64,000 nt of DNA from Streptomyces xinghaiensis S187 (GTDB lineage: Bacteria; Actinomycetota; Actinomycetes; Streptomycetales; Streptomycetaceae): assembly GCF_000220705.2 (NCBI RefSeq), contig NZ_CP023202.1:1736001-1800000 (forward strand). The letters are read 5' to 3'. The notes under the pieces were generated by a model. It was not told the origin of the DNA. It ran no database searches and saw only the letters and a list, made by a program, of their open reading frames with translations. The position numbers were made by a program, and so were the translations under genes. This document shows positions 36,234-45,167 of the stretch, in pieces (the stretch's first letter is position 1; each line of letters opens with the position of its first letter).

Positions 36234-36348
36234 GCCGCCTCCCTGTACGGGCTGAAACGCCCTGATGTGCCCGGTTTCTTCCCCCGGCACGGTGTCTGTT
36301 CTGATACCCGGGCGCGCCACGCGGCGCCCCGGGTGCTCCGGCCGTCAC

Positions 36349-36897
36349 TCAGCCGGTGTGGGGACCCCCACGCCCGGATCCGGTGACGGCCGGCGGGGGG
36401 ACCGCTGATCCGGCCGGAGCCCCGGCCGGGGGGTCGCCCGCCTCCGCGGGGGGCCGCTCCTCGCGCAACTCGGCGATGGCGGCCTCGAAGTCCTCAAGAG
36501 AGTCGAACGCCCGGTAGACGGACGCGAAGCGCAGGTACGCGACGAGGTCCAGCTCCTTGAGCGGCCCCAGTATCGCCAGGCCCACGTCGTGGGTGGAGAG
36601 TTCGGCGCTGCCGGTGGCGCGCACGGCCTCCTCCACCCGCTGGCCCAGCTTCGCCAGGGCGTCCTCGGTGACCGGCCGCCCCTGGCACGCCTTGCGCACC
36701 CCTGAGATGACCTTGTCGCGGCTGAAGGGCTCGGTGACCCCGCTCCGCTTGATCACCATGAGCGAGGCGGTCTCCACCGTGGTGAACCGGCGGGAGCAGT
36801 GCGGGCACTGACGGCGCCTGCGGATGGACGTCCCGTCGTCGGTCGTCCGGCTGTCGACCACGCGGCTGTCGGGGTGCCTGCAGAAGGGGCAGTGCAT
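36349..36897 (-). CDS. nrdR: NrdR, ATP/dATP-sensing repressor of ribonucleotide reductase genes
   Basis: The product is 182 residues from ATG 36897 with GAGGAACG ahead. The N-terminal zinc ribbon is CPFC...CPHC (residues 3-6 and 31-34), followed by the basic DNA-binding stretch SIRRRRQCPHCSRRFTT. The ATP-cone domain spans about 48-140 (VIKRSGVTEPFSRDKVISGV). The last 30 residues are a Pro/Ala-rich tail longer than in most NrdR proteins. It represses the nrdABS and nrdRJ operons when dATP is plentiful. The first gene of nrdR-nrdJ, it should be self-repressed. Confidence 0.96.
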   Translation of the reverse strand: MHCPFCRHPDSRVVDSRTTDDGTSIRRRRQCPHCSRRFTTVETASLMVIKRSGVTEPFSRDKVISGVRKACQGRPVTEDALAKLGQRVEEAVRATGSAELSTHDVGLAILGPLKELDLVAYLRFASVYRAFDSLEDFEAAIAELREERPPAEAGDPPAGAPAGSAVPPPAVTGSGRGGPHTG

Positions 36898-37030
36898 CGT
36901 TCCTCGCCCTCCTCGGACCCTCGGTTTCGCGTACGGCACAGCACGGCTGCGCAACCCCGCCGCGGCCCGTATGAGCCGTTCGGAGCAGGCACCAGCATAG
37001 GCGATGACCGAGCCCGCGTCGCACCGGAAA

Positions 37031-37078
37031 CCACAACTTCTGGGACCGCGCCGATTATGGGACCACTAGATCTGGTGG
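37031..37078 (-). promoter_or_regulatory. Tandem NrdR boxes upstream of nrdR
   Basis: Two 16-bp sites, CCACAACTTCTGGGAC (37031-37046) and CCACTAGATCTGGTGG (37063-37078), are separated by 16 bp, about three helical turns from start to start. The second is an almost perfect palindrome. This size and spacing are characteristic of NrdR box pairs. CATAAT on the minus strand at 37054-37059, between the boxes, is a plausible -10. Confidence 0.85.
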
Positions 37079-37337
37079 CTGACCGTCAGAGACGGTGACC
37101 GGGTGTCGCGGACCCGGCGGGCCCTCGAAGACTACGGGAGCCGGTCCGCGCCGCGCCCCCGGGGCGGGGGTGCCACACTGGGTCGCGCCGCACGGACGGA
37201 CGGCGCCCACCCCCGCGCCGGAACGCCGCACCGGGACACCGTGGCACGCGTACCCCGCACGCCGCCCTTCACTCGGCAGAGCCTTCGGCGTATACACCTG
37301 ATCCCATGATCAAGCCGGTTGAACCGCGAATTTTCAC

Positions 37338-37353
37338 TCGAACGTGTGTTTGG
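37338..37353 (+). promoter_or_regulatory. SOS box (LexA operator) at the lexA promoter
   Basis: TCGAACGTGTGTTTGG matches the actinobacterial SOS box TCGAAC-N4-GTTCGA except for three bases in the right half. It overlaps the -35 TTGGCG (37350-37355), followed after 18 bases by the -10 TACCGT (37374-37379). LexA would repress its own gene here. Confidence 0.85.
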
Positions 37354-37417
37354 CGCAACCTTTCGAAAGCAACTACCGTTGTCCAGCTAGAGGGAGACAC
37401 TTGAGAGAGGGGCCGAC

Positions 37418-38206
37418 GTGACCACCACCGCAGACAGCGCGACCATCACCGCCCAGGACCGGATCCCGCACGGACTGGAACAGAACCGCCCGGCCGACGG
37501 AACACCGGCCCCGAGCCCGGAGGACCAGAAGCCCACGCGCTCGCTGCCCGGACGGCCCCCGGGAATCCGCGCGGACAGCTCCGGGCTCACGGACCGGCAG
37601 CGCCGGGTCATCGAGGTCATCCGGGACTCCGTCCAGCGGCGGGGATACCCACCGTCGATGCGGGAGATCGGACAGGCGGTGGGGCTGTCCAGCACCTCCT
37701 CGGTGGCGCACCAGCTCATGGCTCTGGAGCGGAAGGGCTTCCTCCGCCGCGACCCGCACCGCCCCCGCGCCTACGAGGTGCGCGGCTCGGACACCCCGAG
37801 CGCCGTCCCCGCCGACACCACCGGCAAGCCCGCCGCCTCCTACGTCCCGCTGGTCGGCCGGATCGCGGCCGGCGGCCCGATCCTGGCCGAGGAGTCCGTC
37901 GAGGACGTCTTCCCCCTCCCCCGTCAACTGGTGGGTGACGGCGAGCTGTTCGTACTCAAGGTCGTCGGTGACTCGATGATCGAGGCGGCCATCTGCGACG
38001 GCGACTGGGTCACCGTCCGCCGCCAGCCCGTCGCGGAGAACGGCGACATCGTGGCCGCCATGCTCGACGGCGAGGCCACGGTCAAGCGCTTCAAGCGGGA
38101 GGACGGCCATGTGTGGCTGCTGCCGCACAACTCCTCCTACCAGCCGATCCCGGGCGACGAGGCCACCATCCTGGGCAAGGTCGTCGCGGTCCTGCGCCGG
38201 GTCTGA
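37418..38206 (+). CDS. lexA: LexA SOS repressor
   Basis: The product is 262 residues from GTG 37418 with GAGAGAGGGGCCGAC ahead. A variable 55-residue N-terminal extension precedes the winged helix (LTDRQRRVIEVIRDSVQRRG, PSMREIGQAVGLSS). The self-cleavage site is Ala-Gly in VGRIAAGGPI, with the catalytic serine in VVGDSMIEAAI and lysine in EATVKRFKRE. RecA-DNA filaments trigger cleavage after DNA damage. It has its own SOS box. Confidence 0.97.
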   Translation: MTTTADSATITAQDRIPHGLEQNRPADGTPAPSPEDQKPTRSLPGRPPGIRADSSGLTDRQRRVIEVIRDSVQRRGYPPSMREIGQAVGLSSTSSVAHQLMALERKGFLRRDPHRPRAYEVRGSDTPSAVPADTTGKPAASYVPLVGRIAAGGPILAEESVEDVFPLPRQLVGDGELFVLKVVGDSMIEAAICDGDWVTVRRQPVAENGDIVAAMLDGEATVKRFKREDGHVWLLPHNSSYQPIPGDEATILGKVVAVLRRV

Positions 38207-38227
38207 GCCACACCCCCACACGGCCGG

Positions 38228-38257
38228 GCCCCGGAACCACTGCGCCGGTTCCGGGGC
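38228..38257. terminator. Bidirectional terminator, lexA / dinG
   Basis: GCCCCGGAACC (38228-38238) pairs perfectly with GGTTCCGGGGC (38247-38257) around an 8-base loop, 21 bases after the lexA stop and between convergent genes. Confidence 0.8.
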
Positions 38258-38349
38258 TCACCCTTGCCGCCGGCCCTTGCGGCCGCCCCGGCGCACGTCC
38301 GGGAGCACCCCCGCCGCCCACGCGCCGACCAGGACGGGGCCGGCGTCCG

Positions 38350-40344
38350 TCAGCGTTCCTCGGCGCGGGCTGCCGCGTCGATGGCCGCCAGGGAGCGGCG
38401 CACCTGGTTGCGGTCGGTGGTGTACCAGAAGTCCGGCATCGAGGCGCGCAGGAAACTGCCGTACCGGGCCCGCGCCAGCCGGGGATCCAGCACGGCGACC
38501 ACACCCCGGTCCCCCGCGGCACGGACCAGCCGGCCGGCGCCCTGCGCCATCAGCAGGGCCGCGTGGGTGGCGGCGACGGCCATGAAGCCGTTGCCGCCGT
38601 TCTCCTCCACCGCCTTCTGCCGTGCACTCATCAGTGGGTCGTCCGGGCGCGGGAACGGGATGCGGTCCATCACCACCAACTGGCAGCTCGGGCCGGGGAC
38701 ATCGACGCCCTGCCAGAGCGAGAGGGTGCCGAAGAGGCAGGTGCGGTCGTCCTCGGCGAAGGCCCGGATGAGCTCGCCCAGCGTCTCCTCGCCCTGCAGC
38801 AGGACCGGCAGGTCCAGCCGGCCCCGCAGGTTCTCCGCCGCCGCCCGCGCCCCGCGCATGGAGGAGAAGAGGCCGAGGGTCCGCCCGCCGGCCGCCTCCA
38901 CCAGCTCCGCGAGTTCGTCCAGCATGTCTCCGCGGCCGCCGTCCCGTCCGGGCTGCGACAGATGCTGGGCGACATAGAGGATGCCCTGCCGCGGATAGTC
39001 GAAGGGCGAGCCGACATCGACGCCCTTCCACTGCGGCACCGGCTCGGCGTCCCCGTCCTCCCCGGAGGCCGCCGCCGTCCCCTCCCGGGGCAGGCCCAGC
39101 GAGGCCGCGACGCCGTTGAAGTCGCCGCCGAGCCGGAGGGTCGCGGAGGTGAGGATCACGGAGCGGTCGGTGAAGAGCTTCTCGCGGAGCAGCCCCGAGA
39201 CCGACAGCGGCGCCACCCGCAGGGACGCGCCGAACCGGTCGTGCCGCTCGTACCAGATGACGTCGTACTCGGAGCCCTCCACGATGCGCTCCGCCACGGC
39301 GTGGACGTTCTCGATCGAGGCCAGCGCCTGCTTGCGGACGGCGTCCTCGTCCTGGACGGACTTGTCGCGGGTGTTGCCGAGGGCCGTGATGACCGTGCGC
39401 GAGGCGTCGCGGAGCGCCATCAGGGCGTAGCCGAGGTCCTCCGGGATCTCCTCCAGACGGCCCGGGAGGGCCAGCTCCATCAGCCGTTCGAAGCCCTCGG
39501 CGGCGGTCTGCAGCGCGTCGGCCGCCTTCTCGTTGACGAGCTTGGCGGCACGGCGCACCGCGCGGTTGACCGATCCGGGGGTCAGCTCGCCGGTGGCCGC
39601 GCCCGTGACACGGGACACCAGCTCATGCGCCTCGTCGACGATCAGCACCTCGTGGCTCGGCAGCACGGGCGCGCCCTCCAGGGCATCGATCGCGAGGAGG
39701 GCGTGGTTGGTGATGACGACATCGGCCAGCTTGGCGCGCTCGCGGGCCGCCTCGGCGAAGCACTCGGCTCCGTAGGCGCAGCGGGAGGCGCCGAGGCACT
39801 CGCGGGAGGAGACGGAGACCTGGGCCCAGGCCCGGTCGGAGACGCCTGGTGAGAGGGCGTCCCGGTCACCGGTCTCGGTCTCGTCGGCCCAGTCCCGCAT
39901 GCGCAGCAGGTCCTTGCCGAGCTTGCTGCTGGGGGTGGCCGATTCGAAGACGTCGAAGAGGCCGTCCTCCTCTTCCTGCGGCACGCCCTCGTGCAGCCGG
40001 TGCAGGCAGAGGTAGTTGGAGCGGCCCTTCAGCATGGCGAACTCGGGGCGGCGGCGCAGCAGGGGGTGGAGGGACTCGACCGTGCGGGGCAGGTCGCGCT
40101 GCACCAGCTGGCGCTGGAGGGCGAGGGTCGCCGTCGCCACGACCACCCTCTCTCCGTGAGCGAGGGCCGGCACCAGATAGCCGAGGGACTTGCCGGTTCC
40201 GGTGCCCGCCTGCACGAGCAGATGGGAGCCGCCGTCGATGGCCTCGGCGACCGATTCGGCCATGGTGACCTGGCCGGGACGTTCGGTGCCGCCGACGGCG
40301 GCGACGGCCGCGTGCAGCAGCTCGGGGAGAGAGGGCTTCGTCAT
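38350..40344 (-). CDS. dinG: DinG/XPD-type ATP-dependent DNA helicase
   Basis: The product is 664 residues. Walker A is QAGTGTGKSLGYLVPA (about 37-52), the iron-sulfur region contains CLGASRCAYGAEC with a further Cys upstream (YLCLHRLHEG), and DEAH is in VLIVDEAHELVSRV. The C-terminal helicase domain ends in QGAGRLVRAAGDRGVVAVLDPR, the XPD-family motif VI. It moves 5' to 3' and resolves R-loops, D-loops or G-quadruplexes. It is convergent with lexA, but I find no SOS box in the 40 bases before its start, so LexA control is not evident. It might be co-transcribed with the siderophore genes just upstream. Confidence 0.92.
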   Translation of the reverse strand: MTKPSLPELLHAAVAAVGGTERPGQVTMAESVAEAIDGGSHLLVQAGTGTGKSLGYLVPALAHGERVVVATATLALQRQLVQRDLPRTVESLHPLLRRRPEFAMLKGRSNYLCLHRLHEGVPQEEEDGLFDVFESATPSSKLGKDLLRMRDWADETETGDRDALSPGVSDRAWAQVSVSSRECLGASRCAYGAECFAEAARERAKLADVVITNHALLAIDALEGAPVLPSHEVLIVDEAHELVSRVTGAATGELTPGSVNRAVRRAAKLVNEKAADALQTAAEGFERLMELALPGRLEEIPEDLGYALMALRDASRTVITALGNTRDKSVQDEDAVRKQALASIENVHAVAERIVEGSEYDVIWYERHDRFGASLRVAPLSVSGLLREKLFTDRSVILTSATLRLGGDFNGVAASLGLPREGTAAASGEDGDAEPVPQWKGVDVGSPFDYPRQGILYVAQHLSQPGRDGGRGDMLDELAELVEAAGGRTLGLFSSMRGARAAAENLRGRLDLPVLLQGEETLGELIRAFAEDDRTCLFGTLSLWQGVDVPGPSCQLVVMDRIPFPRPDDPLMSARQKAVEENGGNGFMAVAATHAALLMAQGAGRLVRAAGDRGVVAVLDPRLARARYGSFLRASMPDFWYTTDRNQVRRSLAAIDAAARAEER

Positions 40345-40384
40345 AGCGTGACCACCCTAAGGGGAGGGACCGACAACGCCCGCC

Positions 40385-42142
40385 TCACATCCGGGCCAGC
40401 GGATTGGGGACGGTCCCGTGGACGGCGGCGTGGGGCCGGTCGGCCCGGTCGCGGTAGCCGTCCAGATGGAGCCGGTTGCGGTTGAGGCAGAGCCGGTCGA
40501 TGCGCGGGCTGAGCAGATCGAAGGTCTCGAACCGCTCCTTGTCCTCCGGGAAGCGGGCCTGGTGCCGCAGGATCTCCTGGCGCACCAGGGACCAGAACTC
40601 GTCCTCCTCCACGCCGAGCTGCTCCTCGCAGAGGGGGGCCAGGTAGCGGAAGACACCGACGAACAGCCCGGAGTGGATGAACTGGGTGAGGAAGGAGGGC
40701 TCCTCCGTGAGCAGGACCTCCCGGGCCGTCGCCGGCATGCCCTCGTGCTCGGGCAGCGGCTCCGCGCTGATGTTGACGTCGTCGACGAAGTCCTTCACCG
40801 CCAGCCGCACCGGGATGTCGTGCTCGTCGAAGACGACGATGGCGTTCTCCCCGTGCGGTGAGAAGACGGTGCCGTAGCGGTACAGGAAGTGCAGCAGGGG
40901 CGGCAGCAGCGCGGCGAAGAGGCGGCGCAGCCAGGCTTCCGGGGCGAGGCCGGAGCGGGACACGAGTTCGGCCGTGAAGGAGCGTCCTCGCGGGTCGGTG
41001 TGGATCAGGGACGCCAGGGTGCGGGCCCGCTCCCCCGGGTCGAGCTGCGGCAGGAGGGACTCGCGCCAGATGCAGCCCAGCAGTTCCCGGTACTGGTACG
41101 GCACGTCCGGCAGCCGGTCGTAGACCGGGTGTTCGACGGTGACGGAGGCGGTCTCCCCGAGCAGGATGACCCGGGTCTCGTCGCGCAGGAAGGGGTCGTT
41201 GTCGCGCAGGGCGTGCACCCACGCGGTGACGGCGGGGGCCGCCAGGGTGCGCTCGGTCGGCAGGCCGCGCCAGACCAGGGTGTTGAGCACCGACAGGGGC
41301 AGCTTGACGGTCCGGGCCTCCGGGCGGCTGATGTTGAGGAAGGTGCGGATGGACTGCTGGGGCAGCCGGAGGTCGCCGTCCTCGGCGAGCGGGATGATCC
41401 GGGCGTCCGCGATGTACGGGGCGAACAGCGGTGCGATGCTCTCGTCCCACTGCCAGGGGTGGACGGGCAGCCAGAGATAGTCCTCCGGGTCGCGGCCCTG
41501 CGCGGCGACGGCGCGGGCGAAGTCCGCGCGGGTCTCCGGGGCGAGTTCCTCGGCGTAGAGGTGGTCGGGTCGGTCGAGGCGGGAAACGCCCCGGTAGGCG
41601 GCCAGTTCGCGGTGGACGGCTATCCAGGGGAGCCGCTGCGGCCGGCGGGCCTCGGGGGCCCAGCGCTCGGTGTCGCGGGCGGAGAAGCCGACCCGGCCCT
41701 TGTTGGCCACGAGCCAGGGGTGGCCGGTCTGGTGGCCCTCCAGTTCCGCGTAGCCGAGGTCGGCGAGTTCGGCGGCGCTGAGCGCCCCCTCGTCGAGGCG
41801 GGTGTCGGCGGCCAGCGTGGCGGTGAGTTCCCGGATCAGGTGGCCGGTGGTGTCACCGGAGAGACCGAGGACGGTGCGGTGGGCGCGGGCGACGAAGAGC
41901 ATCGGGTCGGCGGAGGGTTCGATGGTCTCGGGGTCCACCCGCCAGTGCCCGTACGCGCCGCGGCGGGCCCGGAAGCGGTAGGTGAGGCCGGGGGCGACGA
42001 TGAGCCGGTGACTGTGCGGGTCGTCGCCGTCGGGCTCGGGGGTGAGGACCTCTTCGTAGGCGAGTTCGCCGAGCATCTTGGCGAACATGCGGCGGGCGGC
42101 GCGCTGCCAGGCGGCCTGGCGCTGCTGGGGTGTGGAACGCAA
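40385..42142 (-). CDS. NIS siderophore synthetase, IucA/IucC family (AlcC/DesD-like)
   Basis: The product is 585 residues. I start at TTG 42142 (MRSTPQQRQAAW) because AGGAG lies 5 bases ahead and the start fits the family; no upstream ATG or GTG is better. Family motifs are present: GHPWLVANKGRVGFS, LPVHPWQWDESIAPLF, IRTFLNISRPEARTVKL, SPHGENAIVVFDE and AVKDFVDDVNIS, which bind ATP and the carboxylate. Such enzymes join an activated carboxylate (citrate, succinyl-hydroxydiamine) to an amine or oligomerise it. It is the last gene of a three-gene operon, with 137 bases between it and the acyltransferase gene. Confidence 0.9.
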   Translation of the reverse strand: MRSTPQQRQAAWQRAARRMFAKMLGELAYEEVLTPEPDGDDPHSHRLIVAPGLTYRFRARRGAYGHWRVDPETIEPSADPMLFVARAHRTVLGLSGDTTGHLIRELTATLAADTRLDEGALSAAELADLGYAELEGHQTGHPWLVANKGRVGFSARDTERWAPEARRPQRLPWIAVHRELAAYRGVSRLDRPDHLYAEELAPETRADFARAVAAQGRDPEDYLWLPVHPWQWDESIAPLFAPYIADARIIPLAEDGDLRLPQQSIRTFLNISRPEARTVKLPLSVLNTLVWRGLPTERTLAAPAVTAWVHALRDNDPFLRDETRVILLGETASVTVEHPVYDRLPDVPYQYRELLGCIWRESLLPQLDPGERARTLASLIHTDPRGRSFTAELVSRSGLAPEAWLRRLFAALLPPLLHFLYRYGTVFSPHGENAIVVFDEHDIPVRLAVKDFVDDVNISAEPLPEHEGMPATAREVLLTEEPSFLTQFIHSGLFVGVFRYLAPLCEEQLGVEEDEFWSLVRQEILRHQARFPEDKERFETFDLLSPRIDRLCLNRNRLHLDGYRDRADRPHAAVHGTVPNPLARM

Positions 42143-42279
42143 TCTTGCTCCTCGGACGGCGGAACGGGGACGGGCCGAGTGGCTGGCGGGAGTCGCGGTG
42201 CGGGGAGGGGGTGTGGCTGCGGGACGGGACGAGGTGGGGTGCGGGACGGGTGTGCGGAACGGGGCGGCACAGACGCGCG

Positions 42280-43116
42280 TCACCGGGGGCCGTGCGGGGA
42301 ACGGTCGCGGATCAGCACGGCGGCGCGTCTGCCGGGGAGGTCCACCTCGGCCGAGAAACGGAAATCCGCACGGAGAAAGGCTGCCACGGACGGTGTGTCG
42401 CGGAGGTCGGGTTCCCCGACGACTCGGGTGCAGGATGGCCGATTGTCGAGGACGAGGCCGGAAACCGCGCGCAGCAGCGCGCTGCCCAGCCCGCGTCCGC
42501 GGTCGGCGGCGGTCCCGAGGAGGAGCCGGATCCCGGTGTCGTGCGGGCGGGTCGGGTAGTGGCGGGCGAGCGGGGCGAGATCGGCTCGGTAGATTTCCCA
42601 ATAGCTCATCGGTACGCCGTCGAGAAGGCCCAGGCAGGGGACGTCGCGGCCGTCCCCGCCGCAACGGGCGCGGAGACGGCGGGCAGCCGCCTCCACCGGG
42701 TCCGCGGGGGCCGGGGATCCGGCCCGGTCCCGGAGGTCCCGGAACGCGGCGGACGCGGGGTCGCCGAGCCAGCGGGCGAGCAGCGGCAGATCGCGCTCGG
42801 CACGGACCGGGAGCAGGCGGAAGGAGCCCGCCCGTACGGCGGCCGGTCCCCAGGCCGCGATGTCCCCGAGCAGTTCCCGGCCGGGTGCCGGGCCGGGCGC
42901 GCTCTCCGCGTCCGGCGCCCCGCCGGTGCTTCCGGTGCGGAGGCCGTGCGCGCCCGCCGCCGCTTCCCGGCCGGCCGCCGGGGTGTCCGCGTCCCGGGCC
43001 GCTCCCTCCCCTCCGCCGTCCGGGGCCCCGCCCGGCAGGCGCAGGTCCACGGTGTCGGCCGTGCTGGAGTCGGGCGGGTCCGCCGTGCTGGCGGTCCGGC
43101 CGTGCTCACCCGTCAT
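42280..43116 (-). CDS. GNAT N-acyltransferase of siderophore synthesis (IucB/AlcB-like)
   Basis: The product is 278 residues from ATG 43116, whose ATGA overlaps the upstream synthetase stop by 4 bp. The first 95 residues are a Gly/Ala/Pro/Asp-rich low-complexity extension. The GNAT domain covers about 95-275, with SYWEIYRADLAPLARHY, the acetyl-CoA loop AADRGRGLGSALLRAV, and NRPSCTRVVGEPD. These are features of the IucB/RhbD/AlcB subgroup that acylates N-hydroxy-diamines. Here it presumably makes the hydroxamate arm for the two flanking synthetases. The acyl donor is unknown. Confidence 0.88.
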   Translation of the reverse strand: MTGEHGRTASTADPPDSSTADTVDLRLPGGAPDGGGEGAARDADTPAAGREAAAGAHGLRTGSTGGAPDAESAPGPAPGRELLGDIAAWGPAAVRAGSFRLLPVRAERDLPLLARWLGDPASAAFRDLRDRAGSPAPADPVEAAARRLRARCGGDGRDVPCLGLLDGVPMSYWEIYRADLAPLARHYPTRPHDTGIRLLLGTAADRGRGLGSALLRAVSGLVLDNRPSCTRVVGEPDLRDTPSVAAFLRADFRFSAEVDLPGRRAAVLIRDRSPHGPR

Positions 43117-45167
43117 GACCCGGAAGCGGCAAGCGGGTTGGGGACGGTGACGTACACGGGCCGGGTGTCGGCGGGGCCGGCCGGCTCGTCCGGACCGTGC
43201 AGCCGGGTGAGGAGGTCGGCCTTGCACCGCAGGGTGGCGGATTCCAGCAGCAGGCGGGGCAGCGGGGAGACCGCGCCGCCGTGGCCGGTGCCGCCGCGCG
43301 CCGCGTCGGTGAGGAAACGGCGGAAGGCCGCCAGCAGGACGCGCTCGTCGGCGAGCCGCTGGGAGCCGAACGCCCCGATGAGGCCGAGGACGTTGTTGAT
43401 GCCGAGGTGGTAGGCGAAGCGCTCGTCGGCGACCTCGTCGGGGACGAAGGTGTCGCTCGCGGTGCCGATGCCGGGCAGCCGCCGTTCGAGCTCCGCGCGG
43501 CGCGACTCCCGGAAGCAGGAGCCCTGGTTGCCGCGGTACCGGCCGCCCGCGGGCCAGCCCTCCGGGCCCAGCAGGACGAGGGTGTTCTGCTGGTGGGCCT
43601 CCAGCGCGACCCCCGCCGTGGCGTCCAGCCACAAGACGGGGCGGACGACGGCCTCCAGGTAGCGCAGGAACCACTCGGTGGCGACGGCCGCCGGCGGGCG
43701 GCCCGTACGGGCGGCGAGACCGCCGAGCACCTGGGCGAGGCGGGAGCGCACGGCCGGGACGCCCCGGCCGCCGCGGCCCGGCCAGGGGCGCGGGGAGACG
43801 AGCCCGGCGACGCAGACGGCGTCGTCTCCGGGGCGGAAGGGGTTGTGCCGGATCACCGCGTCGAGGCCCGGTACCGGCTCGCCGTCGGGACCGCGCACGG
43901 CCAGCCAGGCGGGGTCGCGGACGATGTCGAACGACGGATGCGCGCTCCGCCACCGCTCCCCCAGACCGGTGCGGAGCAGCCGGTGCACCTCGACGCCGCG
44001 CCGCAGCTCCTCGGGGAGGTTCTCCCGGCGGGAGCCGGTGATCCGCAGGCCGAGGGAGAGCTTGAGCATCGCGGGGGCGTCCGGCCGGTACACGGTCCGC
44101 AGGGAGGAGGTCGGGTGCCAGACCGGGCCGTGCGCGCCGAGGTCGTGCAGCAGGCCGCGGTCGAACAGTTCGGCGACGGCTGGGAGATGCCGCACTGCGT
44201 GCGCCTGCCGGGGGTGCAGCGGCAGCGGCACGGTGCCCTCCGGGAGCACGGCGTCGGGGCCGGCCAGGCGTTCGGCGAGCCGTTCGGCCGGGACGGTCCG
44301 GCCGCGTTCGGTCCAGGCCGAGTCGGCGGCCAGCACCGACGGGTCGGCGGCCAGCCAGTGCAGCGGGAAGGCGCCGCGCAGCTCGGGCGAGTATGCGCCC
44401 GCCTCGGCGCCGGAGAGCCCTTCACGGCTCTTGGGTGTGGGATGGAGCGGGTGGCCGAGCAGCAGGGACTGCTCCCCGTCGAGAAAGCGCGCGGTGCCGG
44501 GCGGGGTCTCCGGGTCCGCCCGCCGGGCGGTGAGGAACACGGCGGTACGGCGTACGGAGTCGGCGACGCGCCCCACGAGATCGGCCCCGTCACCCGGGAG
44601 GGACCGGCCCCGGGCGCCGTACCGCGCCTCACGGACCAGCAGCGCGGCGAGCGTCACCGCGTCCACGGGCGGGGAGTCCTCCGGCGCGCCGACCAGGACG
44701 GGGGTGCCGAACCGGTGCCAGCCGCAGGCGGACCAGTGGTGGACCGGCACCCGGAGGGCGGTGCCGCAGGCCGTGAGCGGGATGCGGAGGGTGTCCCCGG
44801 CCGGGGCCGGCGTGCCCGTCTCCCGGACCCAGCAGCGCAGCAGGTTCTCGGCGGCGGCCGTGTCGGCGGCGGTGCCGGGATCGGGATGGTCCAGCGGATC
44901 GCGGCGGTGGCAGGAGGGCCGGTGAGGGGAGAGCCGGGGGCCGGCGGCGCCCTGGGCCGGGAGGACGGCGGGCGCGGCGTCCGGGCGGGAACGGAGGTGG
45001 GCACCGGCATCCGGGGTGCCGGATGCCGACGTCATCCGGGCCCGGGCGGCGCCGTCCGGAGCGCCGCCGTCCGGGGGGCCGGGATCGGAAGCGGCGGGCG
45101 CGGGAGTCACGGCAGCGGGCGCGGGGCTTGCGGCGGGCGCCTCGGGCCCGCTGATGCGTACGTTCAT
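43113..45167 (-). CDS. NIS siderophore synthetase, IucA/IucC family (first gene of operon)
   Basis: The product is 684 residues from ATG 45167 (MNVRISGPEAPAASP). The first 100 residues are Pro/Ala/Gly-rich and probably disordered, so a start at an internal Met (MTSASGTP) remains possible. Family motifs follow: LLLGHPLHPTPKSREGLS, PLPLHPRQAHAVRHL, TSSLRTVYRPDAPAMLKLSL, and LEAHQQNTLVLL for ATP and substrate binding. With the second synthetase encoded downstream it could condense two hydroxamate arms on a central carboxylate, as IucA and IucC do in aerobactin. No iron box is visible upstream. Confidence 0.9.
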   Translation of the reverse strand: MNVRISGPEAPAASPAPAAVTPAPAASDPGPPDGGAPDGAARARMTSASGTPDAGAHLRSRPDAAPAVLPAQGAAGPRLSPHRPSCHRRDPLDHPDPGTAADTAAAENLLRCWVRETGTPAPAGDTLRIPLTACGTALRVPVHHWSACGWHRFGTPVLVGAPEDSPPVDAVTLAALLVREARYGARGRSLPGDGADLVGRVADSVRRTAVFLTARRADPETPPGTARFLDGEQSLLLGHPLHPTPKSREGLSGAEAGAYSPELRGAFPLHWLAADPSVLAADSAWTERGRTVPAERLAERLAGPDAVLPEGTVPLPLHPRQAHAVRHLPAVAELFDRGLLHDLGAHGPVWHPTSSLRTVYRPDAPAMLKLSLGLRITGSRRENLPEELRRGVEVHRLLRTGLGERWRSAHPSFDIVRDPAWLAVRGPDGEPVPGLDAVIRHNPFRPGDDAVCVAGLVSPRPWPGRGGRGVPAVRSRLAQVLGGLAARTGRPPAAVATEWFLRYLEAVVRPVLWLDATAGVALEAHQQNTLVLLGPEGWPAGGRYRGNQGSCFRESRRAELERRLPGIGTASDTFVPDEVADERFAYHLGINNVLGLIGAFGSQRLADERVLLAAFRRFLTDAARGGTGHGGAVSPLPRLLLESATLRCKADLLTRLHGPDEPAGPADTRPVYVTVPNPLAASGS

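Larger units (their letters stand above)
36898..37417. other. 520-base divergent regulatory region, nrdR / lexA
   Basis: It holds the NrdR boxes on the nrdR side and the SOS box and promoter on the lexA side. In between (37090-37300) is GC-rich DNA with short open frames on both strands that have no recognisable protein features or good ribosome sites, so I call no gene there. Confidence 0.7.

Noticed and set aside
37090..37310. Small genes between nrdR and lexA
   Set aside because: Short frames on both strands overlap each other, lack good ribosome sites and are Arg/Pro-rich like random GC-rich translation.
40385..45167. Horizontally acquired island
   Set aside because: The siderophore genes look accessory, but base composition and codon pattern appear the same as the neighbours, and there is no integrase, tRNA or direct repeat at the ends.
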